64,000 nt of DNA, from positions 404,001 through 468,000 of the forward strand of contig JAXDDX010000173.1 in NCBI GenBank assembly GCA_034670405.1, read 5' to 3'. The stretch comes from Hoplostethus atlanticus. Its lineage: Eukaryota; Chordata; Actinopteri; Trachichthyiformes; Trachichthyidae. Position 1 is the stretch's first letter. Each line of letters opens with the position of its first letter. Made by a program: the position numbers and the translations under genes. Below are positions 33,855 through 43,559 of this stretch, in pieces. Below the pieces are notes generated by a model that worked only from the letters and a program-made list of their open reading frames with translations, ran no database searches and was not told the origin of the DNA.

Positions 33855-34933
33855 TGTGGCAGACCAAGGCATCTGCCAGTGGGGAAGGGACTACATCCCC
33901 CAGCATGCCACAGCCAGACGGCCATTTTGCCCCAGCTGAACCGCATCCCAATCAGTCAGGTGGGAGCTGATTAGGGGAAGCATAAAAAGGGGAATCTGCA
34001 GTTCCATGAGGGGGGAAGAGAGGAGACTGTACAGAGCGAGCAGCCAGGGAGGCTGCTGGAGAGCCCTACACAAAGCTGAAGTGTTAAGTTCATTTATGAT
34101 TTGTCTTTTGTGTACTTTACACAGTAAACTATCATTTCTGTTTGAAACTTGACTCTGGAGTGTTCTATGCCATGAGTGTGCCCTCAGATTGGACTTGTGG
34201 CACCCGGCTTTTCCCCCAGGGTGCCACAAAGTAAAGTTATTGGTTGGAGTCAGGACTCATCTTAAAGTTATCTGTTGGGACCAGTGTCTGTTTTATAAGT
34301 CTGTCGAACGTGTCAGGCTCGGTAAACTTTAGCCACCATTAGTACAATCGCGTTTGGCTGCGCTGTTTGGATGCAAATAGATTGCATCCAATAATATATT
34401 GGCTAACTAGCTCAACAAAATTATCAATCCTAGCTTGTCTGCAAGTTGTATTCAATAAGCTTATGGACATGAGCCATAAACAGACCGGCTACAGCAGAGA
34501 GTGTCGCTCACACACCCACAAACACAAGGCACGAAAGTACAATATTACACAGAATTGTTATCCTTGAGAAACTAAGTGGAACCGCTCAGCTGCCTCTTCC
34601 CATTCTGGCTCAGACTCCGGCTCAAACATGTACAGTCTCAGTGTTGGTTCTGGAGCAGCCGCAATGGTTATGGTAGATTTCTGCATCAAGCTTATTTGTT
34701 TACCTTTAGCAGCATAAGCGCTATGCTCTCCGCCTCTGCCAGGCGATTGCGTGTAGGTTGTATGTAATGAGCACTGCACTGATTGGCTGCCTCACGCCTC
34801 ACACCTCACGCCCTCAAAACAGCCTGTTCTTTACAATGGATTTTTTTTTTTTATATAGACTTCACAAACATCTTGTAAAGACCCTCAGGAACAGTTTAAA
34901 TAGCCAAAAATGAGTACAATACCCCCCCTTTAA

Positions 34934-35119
34934 GTTGTTTAACTCGCTAGTTCACTAGTGTAGTGTATGCAGGAGACATCAACCTCCCCCCTCCTCCGGA
35001 CTATAAAGAATACATAACAACAGCTAAAGGCTATCACATTCCTTTCCAGGGCATTTATGTTACAACAAGAACCCCACTGGGTCCCCCAGGAAACTAAGGC
35101 CTCCTCTTTCCCCCATAAA
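34934..35119. other. Spacer, nothing identified
   Basis: Short sequence after the TTAA right end of K1, with no recognisable feature. Confidence 0.4.
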
Positions 35120-35838
35120 ACTGTCAAATATGTCACTTTGCAGGTTCGACCAGCCCGCTTCGGTGCGATTAGGAGATGGGGCCAATGACAAGGGCCGGGT
35201 AAATTTACAGATCCTTTGCATTCCAAGAGCAACATGAAGCACTCCACTCCAGTCCAATAGGTGGCAGTAATGCAGAAGACTATACAACGATGACACCATA
35301 TAAAGTGATGGACAGGCATCATTATTTGTGCGACACAGTAAGCATGGAGGAGATTCAAGTGGTGCTGCTGTTGATCGTGATCGGCCTGGACTTCGTCGTC
35401 GGTCCATCTGTCGTATGCTTTCTTCATGTTGATGTGTCGATGAACAAAAAACAGTCGGTTTGCGGTTGCAGATTTTTTTTAAAAATGGCGGCTGAAATAA
35501 AATGCGTGAGTACTCGACCAGTCAGAAATGTTCAGCTTTGCAAGCCCCACCCCCAAAGTTCTGGTACTTTTGGAAAGTACTACCCCCCCCGAGCAGGGAC
35601 CTTTTGGGGGGTAAAATAATGTCCCCAGAACTTAATTTAGACCTTGGTCCCTGCGGTGGAAATGCACTGAGTTCCTCCAAAGGTTCCTAGTCCCTGGGTA
35701 AAGTTCCTGCGTCAAAAGTAACACTTTGCAAGTTCGACCAGCCCGCTTCGGTGCCATTAGGAGATGGGACCAATGACAAGTGCCGGGGAAATTTACAGAC
35801 CCTTGGCATCCAAGAGTGACACGAAGCAAGAGAACAAA
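35120..35838. repeat. Direct repeats flanking a MITE-like block
   Basis: About 120 bp around GTTCGACCAGCCCGCTTCGGTG is present at 35140-35240 and again at 35728-35835 in the same orientation. The sequence between contains GGTTCCTAGTCCCTGGGTAAAGTTCC and complementary AGTTCTGGTACTTTTGG motifs. It looks like a small DNA transposon inserted into, or duplicated with, the repeat. Confidence 0.4.
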
Positions 35839-36189
35839 GTAACTCTGCAATGTACTGCAAAAATGTGTTTTCTGTATGTGTTCTCTTAGATATAAACTTC
35901 ATATCCTGTGGCAGACGATGTACCTTACTCTCAAGTATTGTCTCTATTATTCAAGGCACACCGAGTGTTTTATTAAGACATTTATTTTATTTACTTCCCA
36001 GAATTGAGTGGTAAGACAGTGATATTTGGTGTCATACAAATCCTTTTGCTTTAAGGTGATTAAATATGTCACTTGCATCCCATCTGATCAAGTAAGATGA
36101 TGTCTGAACCTGAGCTGGAAATGCAGTTTTAGGGAATGGTGATCACTGGTCATCAGGTTGAGATATGCAAATGAGGGAAACACCTACCC
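35839..36189 (+). repeat. Family A retroelement fragment: 3' internal end and LTR start
   Basis: Matches the complement of 41520-41925. The shared part includes GATTAAATATGTCACTTGCATCCC, then the LTR start TGTCTGAACCTGAGCTGG at about 36096. The LTR is broken at 36190 by a Tc1-type terminus at a TA. Confidence 0.6.
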
Positions 36190-36510
36190 TCCTGCCATAC
36201 ACTATATGGCCAAAAGTCAGTGGAGCTTGCTGGACATCCCATTCTAAAACCATGGGCATTAATATGGAGTTGGACCCCCCCTTTGCGGCTACAATAGCCA
36301 CCACTCTTCTGGGAAGGCTTTCCACAAGCTTTTGGAATGTGTCTGTGGGAATTTGTGTCCATTCAGCCAAAGAGCATTTGTGAGGTCAGGCATGTTGGAC
36401 AAGAAGGCCTGGCTCGCAATTAGCGTTCTAATTCCTCCCAAAGGTGTTCAATGGGGTTTAGGTCAGGGCTCTGTGCAGGCCAATCGAGTTCCTCCACACC
36501 AAACTCGCTA
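36190..36510 (-). pseudogene. Tc1/mariner 3' fragment
   Basis: It begins CACTATATGGCCAAAAGTCAGTGGA at a TA. The minus strand encodes EFGVEELDWPAQSPDLNPIE (containing the catalytic Glu region), then IPTDTFQKLVESLPRRVVAIV. The N-terminal two-thirds is missing; it is cut at 36510 by the inverted K-type sequence. Confidence 0.65.
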
Positions 36511-37270
36511 CAGCAGTCTGAGTGATCATCACACACAGAAAAAACTGTAGCCGTTGCCGTTAAAAATAAAATTAATCCACTCTGTCCTCGCATTTTCGCG
36601 TGTTGGGAGACTGTGCAGGGATCTATGTTGCTGCCTGCATCCTACAAAATAATAACTGGAGAGTTGATATATCGCCGTAGATATGTTGTTTTAGCTTCAC
36701 TGGTTGCAAAGTAATGGTGCATTCCAGTGTACTCGGAAAAAACGGCGTCCGAATGTGATATGCGCCGATTCTATTCACTAATGGCGCTGTAGTAGTCGAT
36801 GTTGAGTTTAGATGCTTGTAACATTCTGATACTTGCCATACAAACATGAGTTTGCTGCGGGCGATTATGTTTTCCCGAGCAGATGCCCTGGAACACATTT
36901 AGATTGGAAGTTAGGAATACCGACTCGGAATAATCGATTTCCGAGTACAATGGAATGCACCATAAGCAACGGCTTGCGGCACCGTGAGCTGCATTTTGAG
37001 ACGAGGTAAATGGGATTGGTTGTTCACCTGGGCGTGGGCATGCTCTGAGAGGGGCTGGATTATGTTAAGAAACGCCCGTTATGACGTCCAAAGGGGCTTT
37101 CTGAAACGGCCTGTTTTTCTCCTATCTTTGGCACCGTTTTTGGAAAAAGGAAAATGCAGAAAAACGGGTTGACTTCCAGATTTCAAATTTTCTCAGCTAC
37201 TTAGGTAAATGATTTCCTGTGGAACATGTATAAGCGCCAGGAATAAGCCGTTTTCCATAATATGACCCCT
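36511..37270 (-). mobile_element. Truncated inverted copy of the TTAA element (K2)
   Basis: On the minus strand, from 37270: AGGGGTCATATTATGGAAAACGGC and onward, tracking the first ~760 bp of K1 (30075-30835) with scattered differences. TTAA follows at 37271-37274. The inner end at 36511 coincides with the Tc1 fragment. K1 and K2 thus form an inverted pair 5.7 kb apart. Confidence 0.7.
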
Positions 37271-37274
37271 TTAA

Positions 37275-38490
37275 GGACTTCATTACGCAGAAATCCTGTA
37301 AGGTGACGTCAGTAAACTAAATGTCTTCTTCTTAGTGTATGGTGGTGGTGGAGAGGGTCAGCCATCGTTGGAGCGCTCGCTCAGTGCTGTTTGGGAGACA
37401 CTTTTGGATTTGTCACTTCCTGTCTGCAGAAGATTTCCCACCAGTGACACCGTGACAACGTTTCAAGTAGTCGGGTAGGATGCTCTCTAACCCCACTTTG
37501 TGATTTAGGCTGTTAAGACTGCTGCATTTTCACATTAAAATGCTTAGAGAGGCAGGCTTGTAACTGCAAGGTCACCTAATCCAATCCCCAGACTGGCTGG
37601 GGAAAACTGGAAATCTGTCTGCTCAATCAACACTACGACTGAGGTGCCATTTGAGCAAAGCACAGAGCCACTCTAGTGGAGCTGTTCAGTGTTCAACAGA
37701 AGACTGTGGTTGTACTGGGCAACTCCCAGTGCCCAACAGTAGAAGACTGGTACAAATTTGGGTAACTGAATTCATTAATTTCTGGAAAAACAGCATGTGT
37801 GCTCAGAAAATCCCTGGAGAAATTCTGGTAGTGGGTACAGTTGGGAAACATCTCTAAAAATGTAGAGCTACCAGCAGCTGATTACTAAAAGCACAGTTTA
37901 AAATCACTAGAATTAGCCCTTCTGAGCCAGGTTAGCCTGGCAGGCCACTCTGTTCTGCTTTCTTCTGCCAAGACACAGGAGAGTGTTAATCAATGTCCCG
38001 CAGCAAGAGAGAGAGACAGGGAGAAGGAGTGGGGGAGAGAGGTAAAGGAGAGAGAAGCAGACAGATAGAAGGGAGGAAAAGAGAGAGAGACTGCGGCGTT
38101 AGAGTACACTGTTAAAGCTGCGAACACACAGCTTGAGGGAATAGAACAGAGGTTGTGGCTGCGATAGTCACACACACACATCCTAATACACTGGATAATA
38201 ACACAACTGCAACAATTCACCTAACTATTCCATTAACACTCACACACACACACACTGTGGCTATACTACTGTACAGTGTGTGCACATACACACACACACA
38301 CACACACACAATAGACTATTAACATGGTCCTTGGCTTACAACATTGTCCTACAATCTAAGGTAACACATTAGCGAATACTCTCTCTCTCTTTGTCTCTCT
38401 CTCTCTCACACCACACACACACTTTGCTATGACTGATGACTGCTACTGTAGAGAACAGAGAAAGAAAGAGACATTGGATATTTGTATGAT
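37275..38490. other. No gene; GA-rich and CA-repeat tracts
   Basis: 37990-38090 is purine-rich (GAGAGAGACAGGGAG type). (CA)n occurs at 38168-38178, 38240-38253 and 38289-38311. No ORF with coding character was seen. It may be proximal intron and flank of a minus-strand gene. Confidence 0.45.
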
Positions 38491-38496
38491 TCCTAC

Positions 38497-38690
38497 CTCG
38501 GGCTGGATCAGCAGTTCTGCTGCATAACAGGGATTCGGTGGTCTGTCGCTGCAATGCTGTTTTCTGTAGAGCCTGAAAGAGTGTGTGTCCTCTCTCTTTC
38601 TGCTCTGCCGTCCTGTGTGTGTGTGTGTCTGTGTGTGTGTGAGCACAAGCATGCGTGTGCATCTCTGCTGCAAGTTTGCCTCAGCCTGAC
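38497..38690 (-). other. Possible non-coding first exon (glrb 5' UTR)
   Basis: Minus-strand sequence ends CTGATCCAGCCCGAG followed by GTAGGA, a fair donor. It is GC-richer than its surroundings and carries (CA)n. Vertebrate glrb genes have a non-coding first exon upstream of the ATG exon, and the acceptor five bases before the ATG at 23000 requires one. The distance (about 15.5 kb) is plausible. There is no transcript evidence; only the donor and position support it. Confidence 0.3.
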
Positions 38691-38935
38691 CGCTTACAAC
38701 GCAATATAATGTAAGAGGGAAAGGGAGGAGGAGAGAGTAACACAGTAATGCTATTGATTCACATCTTGTTAAAGAATAATGTCTCTAAATGGTTTATTCT
38801 AGGTAGATTTTCACTACTGCCTTTTACTGACTGCTTAGCCTAAAAATGGAAAATCAATAATTATTAAGAAAATATATTATTAGTATTCCATGAGCCAGGA
38901 GTAATGTGAAGATGTTAAGTCAGGAGGATAAAATA

Positions 38936-39347
38936 CACTATATGGCCAAAAGTCAGTGGACAGGTGTTTCAGCCACCCTGTTTTTCAGGGTTTGGGCTTG
39001 GCCCCTTAGTTCCAGTGAAGGGTAATCTTAATGCTACAGGATACAAAGCGAGGTCCATAAAGACATGGTTAGACGAGTTTGGTGTGGAGGAACTCGATTG
39101 GCCTGACCATCACACCTATATGAGCTTGCTGGACATCCCATTCTAAAACCATGGGCATTAATATGGAGTTGGACCCCCCTTTGCGGCTAAAACAGCCGCC
39201 ACTCTTCTGAGAAAGCTTTCCACAAGCTTTTGGAGTGTGTCTGTGGGAATTTGTGCCCATTCAGCCAAACCCTGAAAAACAGCCCCAGACCATTATGCCT
39301 CCTCCACCAATTAGTAGGGGTGTCCACTGACTTTTGGCCATATAGTG
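38936..39347 (-). mobile_element. Internally deleted Tc1/mariner MITE, 412 bp
   Basis: The termini are CACTATATGGCCAAAAGTCAGTGGAC and its complement, with TA at 38934-38935 and 39348-39349. The interior keeps a C-terminal transposase piece on the minus strand (IPTDTLQKLVE-like, around 39250-39180) related to 36190-36510. A complete, short non-autonomous unit. Confidence 0.8.
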
Positions 39348-39349
39348 TA

Positions 39350-40129
39350 TGAGAAGAATTAATCGCAAAAGATGTGCCTGGTTGAAAAACACTGCGGAAA
39401 TGTGAAAACAACAGTTCTCTGAACTTTGAATTATTTCTCATCTTTGCCCTAAAATGAAAATACTATTTGCAATAATTAGTTGACAATTCCAATGGATTAC
39501 TGCTCAGGACATGACTCTGGCTCTATTTTTCATCTCTCCACCATTTTTCTGGGCCAACGCTGCATCTTTACTGTACTGTACACCAGTAACAACAAAATTT
39601 AAAACCCGGCTCACTTGATTGCAGTGATCATGTAGCCACCATAACCAGAGAGAGGGAAATGAGCAGAGCCCGAATGTATCACTAATTCAAGAGCACGTAA
39701 ATCGAGGAAACAAATTAAGTAATTCGAGGGAACAAAGTATTAATTCAATAGCATGTATGACTAATTTGAGGGAACCAATTACTAATTCAAGGGAACAAAA
39801 TACAGTTTTTTCCCCTTGACACCTAGGGGGCTCCCCCCAATACCAATACCAACAAAAAACAGAATATAAACAATTTGGGGTTTGTGATGATGCAGCCCCC
39901 AGCCGACATCGCATGCTTTATTTATTTGCCCTTCCACTAATACAATTTCACAATTTACAGTTCCTTCCTCTCCATAACATTTACCGCTCATTGTCCAGTT
40001 ATTCTGTCAGACTTTACATTGTTTCCCTGTGTTTTGTTTGTCGCCGTGTAATTGAGTGTGCGCAGCTCATTTTACACATTGTCTTTTGTTAAACTTACGT
40101 TTATGTTAATCCATATACCATGACAGTGT
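39350..40129. other. No gene seen
   Basis: AT-rich. Tandem motifs of AATTCAAGGGAACAAA type at about 39680-39800 form a degenerate short repeat. No exon or element ends recognised. Confidence 0.4.
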
Positions 40130-40384
40130 ACACCATGCAGATGAAACAAAAATACTAGACCTCAGAAAGCAGGTAGTAAGTGTGCATCAGTCTGGGGAAG
40201 GTTATAAAGTCATATCAAAAAAAGATTTGGACTCCATCAGTCCACTATGAAACCAAGAGAAAATCCCTCTAGGAAGATGCCAGACTGATCAGAGGCTGGA
40301 GGAGACATTTACTCCCAATAGTTGCTGCTAAAGGAGGTGGTTATTGTTTGAAGGAGTACACATATATTTGCACACAGCGTGTTG
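40130..40384 (+). pseudogene. Tc1-like transposase N-terminal scrap
   Basis: The plus-strand reading DLRKQVVSVHQSGEGYKVISKK is the Tc1 paired-like HTH. It then jumps to a C-terminal motif (AKGGGY). An internally deleted relic that abuts LTR A at 40385. Confidence 0.55.
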
Positions 40385-41925
40385 CTTTGTTATGACCTAT
40401 GAGACTATTTGATCAATTATGAAAATTGATAATTATTATAGTTATTTTTAGTAATCAATATATTAATAATTAACACTCTCAGGGCACCACCAGTTTGCAC
40501 TGGAATAGTCTCTTTATAATGATATCAGTCTAATAATCAGAAGAGGTGAGTCCTTGATATCAGTGATTTTCTACCATCATACCCAGGATATATCAATAAC
40601 ATACAATACTCAGTTCTTTATAAATACAAATATTTATTAACTGATTAAACACAAAGAATAATGATAGATGAATATATGTACAACAAAGTTAAATGAAATT
40701 AGGGCTGGTAATACTGACACACACAGAGCAACCTGAGCTGTAATGAGGCTAACCGTGGTGCTATGGCGGTGGCAACGGAAGGCTTGGCAGACAGCTGACA
40801 GTTTACGTTCGACTCTGGGACAGAATAGAAGGGACAGATGATAGAAGTGACAGAGGATGTTCTAACCTCACTTTCATAAGTTCAACACTAACTTTGCATC
40901 ACCCATGCATCAACAAGAAATTTGGTTACCGTCTGGTTCGTGGTACGGCGCCGGCATCTTCATCGCTGTCGCACAGTCGAAGTGGACTTGTAAACACAAG
41001 CACGTGTCTGTATGGCCAAGGTGATGCCAGGAGGGTGGTAGTTGAGTGTTGTGGTGGAAGTCACACTGTCAGGGATTGGGCTGGTCCTGATCACGGCGGC
41101 GCTGTGGCAGCTTTCAGAACGAGTCATTGCACAAACTGGCAGGTCACGTCAGTTGCTATAGAGACGTCGTTCACAGTACAGAGCAGAGTAGTGGCTGGCT
41201 TCTTGGTTTCTGGATCAGCTGGAGTGAACTCAATCGACCATCTCGGTGAGATTCACTCTAGAGGTGGTCTGGTACTTGAGCTGAGAGAAGAGCTTTGAGC
41301 CAGGTTCAAACTTAGTTACAGGACGGGCTGTGGGATGGGCTGCAGGACGGTTGAGTTGAGTTTCTTGATGTTCCGTGATGTTTTTCCGCCTGAGTTTCTT
41401 GGACTTGCCATCAGCCCGTTGCAGGAGTTGTTCTCCTTTGTTCGTTCGACTTTGTGAGTGAGAGAGGGTCAAGGGCTGAGATGGTTTTATGGTATGTCAG
41501 GAGGGTAGCTTGTTTCCTTCATTTGCATGCATCAGATTTACAACCTGATGACCAGTGATTACCATTACCTAAAACTGCATTTCCAGCTCAGGTTCGGACA
41601 ACATTATTTAAATTTTTTTACTTGATCCTTTGGGGATGCAAGTGACATATTTAATCACCTTAAAACAAATGGGTTTGTATGATACCAAACATCACTGTCT
41701 TACCACAAAATACTGGCGAGGAAACCAAAAGTCCTAATAACACACTCTGTACGCCTTGCATGACAGAGAGAATACAGAGGGAGGGAGTAGGGTACATAAC
41801 CTGCCACAAGATGTGAAGTTCATATCTAATTTAACACATACATAAAGCACATTTACTCAGTACATTGCAGAGTTTCTTTGTTCTCTTATTCTGTGTCTCC
41901 CTTGGAAAGAGAGTCTAGCCTAAAT
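40385..41925 (-). mobile_element. Family A: LTR (about 1.2 kb) plus 3' internal segment
   Basis: The minus strand contains the uninterrupted version of the LTR at 10912-13404 (here about 41606-40385), starting TGTTGTCCGAACCTGAGC and ending near CATAACAAAGCAACA. The upstream strip 41607-41925 matches 35839-36095. A poly(A) signal complement (TTTATTAACTG) is near 40630. No gag or pol coding in the 300 bp of internal sequence present. Confidence 0.6.
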
Positions 41926-43189
41926 GCACTTCAATAAATGTTCGATTTTTTTCATAGAACCTACTATACACCCCAATGTTTCCCTTTGTTTTCCCCCATG
42001 TTTTCACATGGCTATTCAGAGGATATTGGGCAGAAATTTGAATTTGTCATCAAAACTCTAGCTGTTATATTATGATCGCAACATCATTGTTGACTCTGAA
42101 CGCCTGCTAACTACTAAGATGTGGCTCACTCAGGCCTCCACCATGCTACCTCATGCTAGAAATTAACCTATGATGTACACCAGCGGTCAGACAAGTTGTA
42201 GCATATTTTGGCCGCCATTGTGGACCATAGAAAACATGACCTGGGGCCTCATTTATAAAGGTTGCTACGCACAAAAAAGTGGCGTTAACGGGGGTGAAAT
42301 GTGCGTACACATATTTTACCGCAAACGTCGGGATTTATAGAAAAATTCTATGCGGTAAAAGGTGCGCACTTCTACGCATCCTTTCACCCATGCGTAGAGC
42401 TCACCGCAAAGTTTTTCAGACACGGGAATCAGCGACGCCCGATGGGGAGATCACAAAATAAAGCTCAGTCCTCTTAAAAACATAGTTTTATAAGTGTGCT
42501 TTCACAGGGTTTGTGGTCTGTTGTATCTGTTAAGTCACTACTTAAAACCTATTTTTATACAAAGGCATTCTCTTAACTCTTTTTATTGATTTATTGATTA
42601 TTTTACCGGGCCGGCGCCAGGATTAAAAATTGTGAGGGGGCAATTTTTTTCATAAAATAAAACTCATTGATTTAACCATGCAATAGCCCCAGAAATACTA
42701 AATAACAACAACATAAGGCTACTGTTCAAAATCAAAGAATACATTTATTAATCAGAGACTCACATAAGAACGGAGCACTGCAGAGAATTTATGAACGATA
42801 ACGATTCTCTGTCAAAATCAGCAGGGGGAGGCGCGTAGAAACAGCAGTTTGCGGCTTGCATCTCTCTCTCTCTCTCTCTCTATCTCTCCCTCTCCCTCTA
42901 CAACGGGGGAAATGGAATTAGGGCCGAAAGTTGTATTTACCACTACGAAAAGCAAGCAGGCTGAGAAACTGAACTAAGTGACGTGTCTGTCTGTCTATTG
43001 ATCTCCTCCACTCCGTTTCAGTGGGCTACTATGGACGCCCTAGCATACACCTATGGAAATATTTTTCTATAGATACATAAAGCTTAAACAGGGGGGGAAA
43101 AAATACAACTGAGGGGCTAAGCCCCCTTCAGACCCCCTTCATTTTACTCTCTCATATGTAGCTCCTTATGCTCAATGTTGTATAACTTT
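41926..43189. other. Repeat-derived spacer
   Basis: 42240-42430 has GGGGCCTCATTTATAAAGG and GTGCGTACAC motifs seen at ends of common fish DNA transposons. 42605-43140 starts CCGGCGCCAGG, contains GTGAGGGGGCAA and ends with GGGGCTAAGCCCCCTTC, another likely non-autonomous element. A (TC)n is at about 42861-42880. No gene. Confidence 0.4.
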
Positions 43190-43522
43190 TAAGATTCAAG
43201 ATTCAAGAAGTTTATTTGTCACATACACACACGGGGTGTGCAGTGAAATGAAAAAGTGGCAATGCTCAACAGGAATGTGCAAAGGGCAACAAGTTCACAC
43301 TATTTACAATAAAAAACCAACACAATATTTACAGTATTACTGTAAGAGCTCTATATAAAAAACAACACAATATTTACAAAAAACCAACACAATATTTACA
43401 GTATTACTGTAAGAGCTCTATATAAAAAAAACACAATATTTACAGTAAGAGCACTATAAAAATATAGTAATATGGGAAATTGTATGTATGTAATATAATA
43501 TAAATTATGTGTAGTCGTTACC

Positions 43523-43559
<37 letters not shown>

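Larger units (their letters stand above)
31071..34228 (+). mobile_element. Gag-only LTR retrotransposon, family G1
   Basis: Two LTRs, 31071-31450 and 33855-34228, start TGTGGCAG. The 3' LTR ends TGCCACA, a 7-bp inverted match to the start; the 5' copy ends CCAAA. AAGT flanks both sides (31067-31070, 34229-34232). Two bases after the 5' LTR comes TGGTGGAGAATGCGGGC, resembling a tRNA-Ala primer site. A G-rich tract GAGTGGGGGGGAT precedes the 3' LTR. The interior encodes only a zinc-knuckle/PA-rich protein, with no protease, RT or integrase, so it must have been mobilised in trans. Close similarity of the two LTRs suggests fairly recent insertion into K1. Confidence 0.75.
30075..34929 (+). mobile_element. 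TTAA-flanked DNA transposon (Kolobok/piggyBac-like), unit K1
   Basis: TTAA lies immediately outside both ends (30071-30074 and 34930-34933). The termini are AGG...CCT: AGGTCCCATATTATGG at the left and CAATACCCCCCCT at the right. A 3.16-kb LTR retrotransposon with its own AAGT duplication is nested at 31071-34228. No transposase frame is intact; an acidic minus-strand piece (EPESEPEWEEAAERF, about 34600) may be a remnant. The first ~750 bp recur inverted at 36511-37270. Superfamily assignment rests on the TTAA target only. Confidence 0.5.

Noticed and set aside
38281-38311. CA repeats and GA-rich tracts as Z-DNA or regulatory elements
   Set aside because: Ordinary vertebrate microsatellites; nothing beyond composition supports a function.
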